This document shows, piece by piece, positions 13,923-18,845 of a DNA stretch of 18,845 nt. The DNA lies in contig CAMNAD010000009.1 of the NCBI GenBank assembly GCA_946530505.1, positions 1-18,845 on the forward strand. The letters run 5' to 3'. The position numbers were made by a program, and so were the translations under genes. The DNA is from an uncultured Bacteroidales bacterium. Lineage in GTDB: Bacteria > Bacteroidota > Bacteroidia > Bacteroidales > UBA932. The stretch's first letter is position 1. Every line of letters starts with the position of its first letter. The notes beneath the pieces are model-generated. The model saw only the letters and a program-made list of their open reading frames with translations. It was not told the origin of the DNA and made no database searches.

Positions 13923-16900
13923 TTAGAATGAAATTTCCACGCCACCGATGAGGGACTTGACTGCGGTGTGAACACCGATCTCGATGTTTCCGAGAGGGCC
14001 TGTCTCCGGGTCAAGAGCCGTAACATTGTGGAAGGTATAAGGATTGAGAGCGCTGACATAAACCCTTGCTCCCTTGATCTTGACGGCGTCAAGCACCTTG
14101 GAAGGAACATTGTAGGAAAGGGTTATGTCCTTGATACGCAGATAGCTGCCATCCTGGAGGAAGCGGGTGGAATACAGAGAGTGGTAAACACCAGGGTTCT
14201 GTGCCACGGGCTTGGGAGTAACGCCGGTATCGCCGGGCTGCTTCCAGTAGTTGAGAGCAGCGGTGGAGGTGTTGGCAGTAAGGCTGTAGCCGTCATCAAC
14301 ATAAGAGTTGGAAGAGAGCACCTTGTTGCCAGCTACGAACTGGGCATAAGCGCTGAGGGTGAAGTTCTTCCAGCTGATGCTGGTGTTGAAACCACCTGTT
14401 GCCTTGGGCTCAGGTGAGCCGTAGTAGATGTAGCGGGCCTTGGTACGGTCGTTGGTAAGGGTGCCGTCTTCCGCCCACCACAGACCATCACCGTTGGAAG
14501 GGTTCACACCGTACCAGTCGCGGAGATAGAAGGTGTAAAGGCTGCGTCCCTCGGTGATACGTACACCGGTGGCATCGTCGATACGGCTGTCGCTAGGGGT
14601 GAGGAACTCATTGCCTGCGAGGTCGAGAACCTTGGAACGGTTGAACGCGATATTGAATCCTGCGGTCCAGAGGAAGTCTCCCTTGCGGAGAAGAATTCCG
14701 TCGAGGAGGAATTCAACACCCTTGTTCTGGATGGAACCGACGTTCTTGGTATTGCTGCCGAAACCGGTGGTGTAAGGCACCTGGGTGGCGAGGAGCATGT
14801 CGGTGGTCAAACGGTTGTAGACATCGACGCTGCCGGTGAGGCGGTCATCGAAGAAACCAAAGTCGAGACCGAGGTTCCATGTCTTGTTCTTTTCCCAGGA
14901 GAGTTCAGGGTTGGCAGGACGGGAAGGAGCATAACCGTTGGCTACACCAAGGTTTGCTACGCTTGCATAGGTGCCGTATGCCCTGTATGCCGAGATGTTG
15001 TTGTTACCGTTCACACCATAGGAAGCACGGAGCTTGGCCTGGCTGACATAGCCGCTGACAGGCTTCATGAACTTCTCGTTGGCGATGTTCCAGCTGCCGC
15101 CGAAGGAGTAGAAGGTACCCCATTTCTTGTTGGAGCCGAACAGGGAGCTGCCGTCGGTACGCAGAGTAGCCTGTACGGAATACTTGCGTGCGTAGCTGTA
15201 CTCCAGATAACCGAAGTAAGACATGAGGGTCTCTTCTACGAGGCTGTAATCGACCTGGTCGTTGGCGGCAGGTGCGGTGGTAGGATAAGGAATCTGGGGA
15301 TCTACGCCCGGGGAGTATCCGTAGAGATACTTATAGGTGTCGGTCATCGCTTCCTGACCTGCCATGGCGCGTACGTGGTGGTCGCCAAAGGTCTGGTCGT
15401 AGGTAAGGGTATTGGAAGTGGTGTAACGGATATCCGTTGTCCAGATGTTGAATGCAGTTGCCTCACGTCCGGCCTTGCTTCCTTCGGGGCTCCAGTACTG
15501 GTGGGATTCCAGGAAGAGGAACTCGACACCGTTGGTGGTCTTGAAGGTGAGGGTGGGGAGGATCTTGTATTCAAGATATGCAGAACCCTGCAAACGGTAT
15601 TCCTTGTCGTTGTAGTCGTCATTTCCGACACCGAGAGGGTTGTTGCCGCTCATTTCGGAAATGTTGTAGTTGAGGCTGCCGTCGTCGTTGCGCACCTTGT
15701 GCCAAGGCAGCGGGTGCCACATTGCGAACTGAGGGTTGATATAGTAACTGCTACCCATCTGAGGAGAATGGGAGTCGGAATAGCTGAGGTTGACCCTTGC
15801 GCCGGTCTTGAGGCTCTTGGTGAGCTGGGTATCGGCATTAACACGAGCGGTAAAACGCTGGAAATCAAGGAAGTTGTAAACACCCTCGTTCTTGTGGTAA
15901 GCAAGGGAGGAATAGTATGAAGACTTGTCGGTTCCGCCTGTTGCGTTGACCTCATATTCCTGGAGGGAACCGATCCTGGTGAGTTCCTTGTACCAGTTGG
16001 ATGTGCCGTTCTCGAGCAGGGTGTAAGGGAAATACATGCTTCCGGTAGGATCGTCAGGATCCTTGCCCGCATTGATAACGGCGGTACGCTTGTACTCGAG
16101 GGCCTCCAGACCGTTGAGAGGACGGAGGTTATTGTCGTTTGCAAGCTGCTGGACACCGTATTTTGCACGTGCGGTAAACCTTGCCCTTCCGCTCTTGCCG
16201 CTCTTGGTGGTCACGAGGATGACACCGTTTGCAGCACGGGAGCCGTAAATCGAAGCAGCCGCGGCGTCTTTCAGCACGGTGATGCTCTCGATATCGTTAG
16301 GATTAAGGAAGGTTGAGGAGGAACCGCCGCCCACACCGACAGCAGCGAGCTGACGGAAGTCACTGGCCATCATAGGAATACCGTCCACGACCCAGAGGGG
16401 CTCGTTGCCGGCGGTAATTGAAGAAGTACCGCGGACACGGATGGTGGAGGTAGAACCAGGCTGACCGGAACCCTGGGATACGGAGACGCCTGCGAGCTTA
16501 CCTGCAAGCATCTTATCGACAGATGTAACCGGAGCAGATGCAATCTCGTCGGACTTGAGCGTAGTCACCGAACCGGTCAGCGACTCCTTGCTCACTGTGC
16601 CGTAAGCTACGACCACAGCGTCCTCAAGCTTTGTTGCATCTTCGGAGAGGGTTACATTGATGACCGTCTTTCCGTTTACAGGAATGAGCTGGTCTTTGTA
16701 ACCGATGGAACTGAAGCGAAGGGATGCATTGGAAGGCACGGAGATGGTGTATTCACCATTTGCGCCGGTAACGGTACCCTTCGTGGTGCCATCGACAAGC
16801 ACACCCGCAGCGGGAACCGGCTCTCCGGCCTCATCGGACACTACACCCTTCACTGTAATGTTCTGGGCGAATGCAGATGCGCCTGCGAGCAGGATGGCTA

Positions 16901-16931
16901 CGGTAGCAAGAAAAAGCTTAAATTTTCTCAT
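13923..16931 (-). CDS. susC: SusC/RagA-family TonB-linked outer-membrane transporter
   Basis: A 1002-residue TonB-dependent barrel that imports a substrate captured by its SusD partner, first gene of its operon. A signal peptide (to ~22, ASAFAQ) is followed by a carboxypeptidase-regulatory-like domain at ~25-97 (VKGVVSDEAGEPVPAAGVLV, GTVTGANGEYTISVP). A TonB-box-like DAVVVAYGT lies at ~104-112 and a plug at ~115-240 with VRGTSSITAGNEPLWVVDGIP. The SusC signature NPNDIESITVLKDAAAASIY at ~211-230 leads into the barrel. The C-terminus reads SYNVPSKVLDAVKIKGARVY..., then ends in GGVEISF with the terminal Phe usual for barrel insertion. Length is normal. There is no anti-sigma/STN domain at the N-terminus. 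The closest functional model could be SusC (glycans) or RagA (peptides); sequence does not decide. Confidence 0.96.
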   Translation of the reverse strand: MRKFKLFLATVAILLAGASAFAQNITVKGVVSDEAGEPVPAAGVLVDGTTKGTVTGANGEYTISVPSNASLRFSSIGYKDQLIPVNGKTVINVTLSEDATKLEDAVVVAYGTVSKESLTGSVTTLKSDEIASAPVTSVDKMLAGKLAGVSVSQGSGQPGSTSTIRVRGTSSITAGNEPLWVVDGIPMMASDFRQLAAVGVGGGSSSTFLNPNDIESITVLKDAAAASIYGSRAANGVILVTTKSGKSGRARFTARAKYGVQQLANDNNLRPLNGLEALEYKRTAVINAGKDPDDPTGSMYFPYTLLENGTSNWYKELTRIGSLQEYEVNATGGTDKSSYYSSLAYHKNEGVYNFLDFQRFTARVNADTQLTKSLKTGARVNLSYSDSHSPQMGSSYYINPQFAMWHPLPWHKVRNDDGSLNYNISEMSGNNPLGVGNDDYNDKEYRLQGSAYLEYKILPTLTFKTTNGVEFLFLESHQYWSPEGSKAGREATAFNIWTTDIRYTTSNTLTYDQTFGDHHVRAMAGQEAMTDTYKYLYGYSPGVDPQIPYPTTAPAANDQVDYSLVEETLMSYFGYLEYSYARKYSVQATLRTDGSSLFGSNKKWGTFYSFGGSWNIANEKFMKPVSGYVSQAKLRASYGVNGNNNISAYRAYGTYASVANLGVANGYAPSRPANPELSWEKNKTWNLGLDFGFFDDRLTGSVDVYNRLTTDMLLATQVPYTTGFGSNTKNVGSIQNKGVEFLLDGILLRKGDFLWTAGFNIAFNRSKVLDLAGNEFLTPSDSRIDDATGVRITEGRSLYTFYLRDWYGVNPSNGDGLWWAEDGTLTNDRTKARYIYYGSPEPKATGGFNTSISWKNFTLSAYAQFVAGNKVLSSNSYVDDGYSLTANTSTAALNYWKQPGDTGVTPKPVAQNPGVYHSLYSTRFLQDGSYLRIKDITLSYNVPSKVLDAVKIKGARVYVSALNPYTFHNVTALDPETGPLGNIEIGVHTAVKSLIGGVEISF

Positions 16932-16956
16932 AAGCCATTTTTTTAATTAAACAATA

Positions 16957-16994
16957 AACTATACTAACTATACTTTTAGCCTTGTCTCTATACT
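16957..16994. repeat. CTATACT direct repeats in the susC leader
   Basis: AACTATACT occurs twice back to back (16957-16965 and 16966-16974), and CTATACT occurs a third time at 16988-16994. The two adjacent copies are 9 nt apart and the third is 20 nt further on. They lie about 26-63 nt upstream of the susC ATG, a reasonable place for a regulator site or for transcription start. Function is unknown. Confidence 0.6.
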
Positions 16995-17164
16995 TTACGC
17001 TCAAAGTACATTGAGCCGGCAATTTCGGAAAAAATAATTACAATTGCAAACTTTTTAAAAATGCATTTAAATAATGTCCTTGAAGGATTTTTAAATTATT
17101 TTGCATTTATTTTGCAATTTATTTAAAAATGGACTTGCAAAATGAAACCAGAATCCGGCAGAAT

Positions 17165-17181
17165 TCTTTCAAATTGAAAGA
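17165..17181. promoter_or_regulatory. 17-nt dyad, operator-like
   Basis: TCTTTCAA and TTGAAAGA flank a single central A: an 8-bp perfect inverted repeat in the AT-rich gap, about 235 nt upstream of susC. The symmetry suits a dimeric DNA-binding protein, but a chance dyad in AT-rich DNA cannot be ruled out. Confidence 0.35.
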
Positions 17182-17214
17182 GAAAAAATTTTGAAAATTA
17201 TTTAATAACTCCCT

Positions 17215-17236
17215 TTCGCGCGCGAACCTTATAAGG
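17215..17236. other. Two abutting perfect palindromes after the thiamine pyrophosphokinase gene
   Basis: TTCGCGCGCGAA (17215-17226) is followed with no gap by CCTTATAAGG (17227-17236); both are perfect palindromes. They begin about 10 nt after the stop of the gene at 17247. CCCTT/AAGGG flanks could also make a longer stem, but there is no clean T run, so a normal intrinsic terminator is not well supported. Confidence 0.4.
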
Positions 17237-17246
17237 GTATAAGTGC

Positions 17247-17891
17247 TTAATCCAGAATAACCAGGACATCTCCGGGATGATTGAAAACGAGCTTGACCAC
17301 GTCGTTTTCAGCTATGTTCAAAGTGCCTCTGAACCAAAAATCGAAACTCAGCCCGTCGAGAGGCCAGCGCAGGCCGGTGGTGCTGATGCGCAGGGAAGGG
17401 TCCTGCACGAAAAATGAAACTTTTCTTCCTTCTCCTATGTGGAGTTCGCAACTGTCGCAGACCGCAAAGGCCGTGTTGTAGTCGGACACCATCTCCACCT
17501 TGATTCCGGAGGCGTCCAAAGCATACTGCTTCTCCCAGAAAAGGAGATATGACAGATTGCCCAGCGCGTGGGCTTCGCTTTTACCTGTGGCGCCAAGTAT
17601 CTGGATTTCCGTCACTTGCGGGCAGTTCTCCCTCAGCCACAGGAAGGCCTTGTTCAGATCGTTGTAGTCCTGCTCTTCCACCTTAACGGCCCTGTCTCCC
17701 AGGGATTTGCGCTCCGCATCGGAGATGGAATCCAAGTCCCCCACCACTGCCGCCGGCTCAACGCCGAGCCTGCGCAGGCGCCGCACATTCAAGGCGCTGT
17801 CGCAGCACACCACGACATCTGCATTCTTCAGCAGCCAGAGCGGATATTCCTTTCTGGGGAACTCACCGTTTGCGAGGATTACGGCCGTCAT
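17247..17891 (-). CDS. thiN: Thiamine pyrophosphokinase (divergent active site)
   Basis: A 214-residue cytoplasmic enzyme expected to transfer pyrophosphate from ATP to thiamine, giving the cofactor thiamine diphosphate. The fold marks are clear: VVVCCDSALN at ~26-35, VVGDLDSIS at 49-57, EQDYNDLNKA at 73-82, LGATGKSEAHALGN at 99-112, and a C-terminal beta-domain with ISTTGLRWPLDGLSF and FRGTLNIAENDVV. Its start overlaps the atpG stop by 4 nt (ATGA), so it is expressed from the ATP synthase transcript. Two motifs deviate: the usual D-G-G/A after the first strand is DSA, and the usual GG/K-R-x-D-H is GKSEAH, lacking the Arg and Asp. It may be an altered or weakened enzyme; fold assignment is secure, activity less so. 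Confidence 0.88.
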   Translation of the reverse strand: MTAVILANGEFPRKEYPLWLLKNADVVVCCDSALNVRRLRRLGVEPAAVVGDLDSISDAERKSLGDRAVKVEEQDYNDLNKAFLWLRENCPQVTEIQILGATGKSEAHALGNLSYLLFWEKQYALDASGIKVEMVSDYNTAFAVCDSCELHIGEGRKVSFFVQDPSLRISTTGLRWPLDGLSFDFWFRGTLNIAENDVVKLVFNHPGDVLVILD

Positions 17892-18845
17892 TGCTGCGCT
17901 CCTCCCACGAGGTCCAGGATTTCGGACGTGATTTTCTGCTGGCGTCCCTTGTTGTATTCAAGTGTGAGCTCGGAGAGAAGATCCTCGGCATTGTCGGACG
18001 CGGCCTGCATCGCAAGCATACGCGCCGCATGCTCCGAAGCGATCGAATCCAGCAGTACCGTATGAATCTGGAGGCGCATCACCTGGGGCAGCAGCGTCGC
18101 GAGTATCTCTTCCCGGGACGGTTCGAGGATGTATTCATCCCGTTCGGAGGAGGGTAATTCCTCTTCGACCGTCTCGCAGCCCTGCTGCTCGACCCCACCA
18201 TTCGCTACGCTCATGGTCCCCCCTCTCAGCATGCCGAGGGTGGCAGCGGTCTCAGAGGAATTCCCTCCTCCGAACGGCAGGTATGTTTCGGTCTGGACTT
18301 TCTGCGAAGCCGTGCTGACGAAATGGTTGTATACCAGCAGGATGCGGGTGTAGCGCCCGGAATTGAAAGCATCGATGAGTTCCTGCGCGAACGCGGACGA
18401 TTTCTCGAAACTGTTGCGGCCGACGAGATCGGCATGATCTTCCGGCGCAAACCCCATCTTGCGCATCGCCTCCGCCATCTTCCGCCCCACTGAAATCACC
18501 TCCACCCCGGCTCCGGCAGCCTTGCACTCCGCAACCAGCTCCTGCACGCGGTGCACTACATTGATATTGAACGCCCCGCACAGCGACGAATTGCTCGCCA
18601 CCGCCACGATGGCCACCCTTCCAGCCCCAGCCACATCCGCTCCACTTGTTTCCCGTGCGTAAAAAGCCTGATTTTGCGCACGAGGCCCTCCAAAATCAGC
18701 CTCCCGTGCGTAAATTGCCCCGTTTTGCGCACGGCCGTCAGGAATGGCAGGCGCGTCAGCCATCACCGCTGCGAGCATCTGCGAAAGCGCGGCGGTGTAC
18801 GGCCTTATGCCCTCGGCGGCCTGCTGAGCCTTGCGGAGCTTCGCC
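17888..18845 (-). CDS. atpG: F1F0 ATP synthase gamma subunit (5' end outside window), with in-frame insertions
   Basis: 318 residues of the rotor shaft subunit of ATP synthase; the first ~29 residues lie beyond the window. The visible N-terminus AKLRKAQQAAEGIRPYTAAL is internal gamma sequence, so the ATG at 18778 is not the start. RVAIVAVASNSSLCGAFN, IYNHF-like LLVYNHFVSTASQKVQ and the C-terminal SEHAARMLAMQAASDNA and YNKGRQQKITSEILDLVGGA are diagnostic. The whole protein would be about 347 residues, against ~285-295 usual in Bacteroidota. The excess falls in two places: before RVAIVAV, where RAQNGAIYARE and RAQNQAFYARE are near-repeats, and between ETYLPF and DEYILEPS. Both are built from DNA palindromes (18654-18733 and 18140-18277) that keep the frame open. 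The conserved helices appear intact, so the gene is probably functional. Confidence 0.95.
   Translation of the reverse strand, partial: AKLRKAQQAAEGIRPYTAALSQMLAAVMADAPAIPDGRAQNGAIYAREADFGGPRAQNQAFYARETSGADVAGAGRVAIVAVASNSSLCGAFNINVVHRVQELVAECKAAGAGVEVISVGRKMAEAMRKMGFAPEDHADLVGRNSFEKSSAFAQELIDAFNSGRYTRILLVYNHFVSTASQKVQTETYLPFGGGNSSETAATLGMLRGGTMSVANGGVEQQGCETVEEELPSSERDEYILEPSREEILATLLPQVMRLQIHTVLLDSIASEHAARMLAMQAASDNAEDLLSELTLEYNKGRQQKITSEILDLVGGAQQ
18140..18277. repeat. 138-nt palindromic element inserted in frame in atpG
   Basis: The left arm CCGTTCGGAGGAGGG + T + AATTCCTCT (18140-18164) is the reverse complement of the right arm AGAGGAATTCCCTCCTCCGAACGG (18254-18277) except for one extra T at 18155: 24 paired bases. 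The stem continues imperfectly inward (GACCG 18167-18171 with CGGTC 18247-18251). The interior holds smaller hairpins: GCAGC/GCTGC (18176-18188), ACCAT/ATGGT (18197-18217) and CCCTC/GAGGG (18221-18240). The total length is 138 nt, exactly 46 codons. I see no transposase frame and no clear target-site duplication. It looks like a MITE- or REP-type element tolerated in a surface loop of gamma. Confidence 0.72.
18654..18733. repeat. Pair of 29-nt hairpin units in frame in atpG
   Basis: Unit A (18654-18682) and unit B (18705-18733) each begin CGTGCGTAAA and end TTTTGCGCACG. CGTGCG pairs with CGCACG, then T with G (wobble) and A with T, leaving a loop of 7-9 nt. The units are the same length, start 51 nt (17 codons) apart, and are preceded by the same CCC. 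Read on the minus strand they encode the near-repeats RAQNGAIYARE and RAQNQAFYARE. The spacer also carries CAAAATCAG (18691-18699), the reverse complement of CTGATTTTG (18668-18676) in unit A. Confidence 0.75.

Larger units (their letters stand above)
16932..17246 (-). promoter_or_regulatory. AT-rich regulatory gap upstream of susC
   Basis: These 315 bases have no gene and are far more AT-rich than their surroundings. They must hold the susC promoter, but I find no convincing TTG-N19-21-TAnnTTTG pair; the nearest -7 like words (AAAGTTTG, TCATTTTG and TCAATTTG on the minus strand) lack a properly spaced -33 box. The gap does contain three CTATACT repeats, a 17-nt dyad, two abutting palindromes and five TGCA words, listed separately or as findings. 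No regulator gene lies in the window. Confidence 0.55.

Noticed and set aside
17002..17009. TACTTTG-like word upstream of susC as the -7 box
   Set aside because: It is one base short of TAnnTTTG and has no -33 TTG at the right distance.
18140..18277. Frameshift or pseudogene in atpG caused by the inserted element
   Set aside because: The frame runs through both insertions and all conserved gamma segments on either side are intact.
18776..18778. ATG in atpG as the start codon
   Set aside because: The frame continues upstream to the window edge with conserved gamma sequence (KLRKAQQAAEGIRPY), so the start is outside.
1..18845. tRNA, rRNA, CRISPR array or transposase gene
   Set aside because: None was seen: the gaps are short apart from 16932-17246, and no repeat-spacer pattern, tRNA arm set or transposase motif was found by eye.

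Overview
The window reads as chromosomal DNA from a Bacteroidota, most likely a Bacteroidales of gut type. The evidence is a SusC/SusD pair, Bacteroidota-style lipoprotein signals, a type IX secretion (T9SS) C-terminal sorting domain, a PorV/PorQ-family barrel, a TAnnTTTG-type promoter and the long form of PurC. Species cannot be assigned from sequence alone. Coding regions are GC-rich, and the only clearly AT-rich stretch is the 315-nt gap upstream of susC.

Layout. (1) Positions 1-2371, plus strand: the end of purA, then purC and purB, packed as an operon for purine synthesis. PurB acts on the products of both PurC and PurA. (2) Positions 2364-9718, minus strand: a compact five-gene operon with no gap over 4 nt. 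In transcription order it encodes a small secreted protein, a subtilisin-like S8 protease with a T9SS sorting domain, a PorV/PorQ-like outer-membrane protein, a BACON-type lipoprotein and an M6 metalloprotease. It has a recognisable promoter (9752-9782) interleaved with the terminator of the operon before it. The last gene overlaps purB tail to tail by 8 nt. (3) Positions 9817-16931, minus strand: a SusC/SusD nutrient-uptake operon (susC, susD, then two surface-lipoprotein genes in the susE/F position) closed by a rho-independent terminator. (4) Positions 16932-17246: an AT-rich regulatory gap with direct repeats and dyads. (5) Positions 17247-18845, minus strand: the F1-ATPase gamma gene (5' end outside the window) overlapping a thiamine pyrophosphokinase gene.

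How it may work together: the SusCD operon is followed directly by an operon for exported proteases. This suggests extracellular protein breakdown with uptake of the products, as with RagAB in Porphyromonas. That is inference, because SusCD substrate cannot be read from sequence.

The least expected structure is inside atpG. This housekeeping gene carries two unrelated palindromic insertions that stay in frame: a 138-nt (46-codon) long imperfect hairpin with ~24-bp ends, and a pair of 29-nt hairpin units spaced 51 nt apart. Together they explain why the predicted gamma subunit is about 50 residues longer than usual. They resemble in-frame protein-coding palindromic elements of the Rickettsia type and are the best candidates here for something undescribed.
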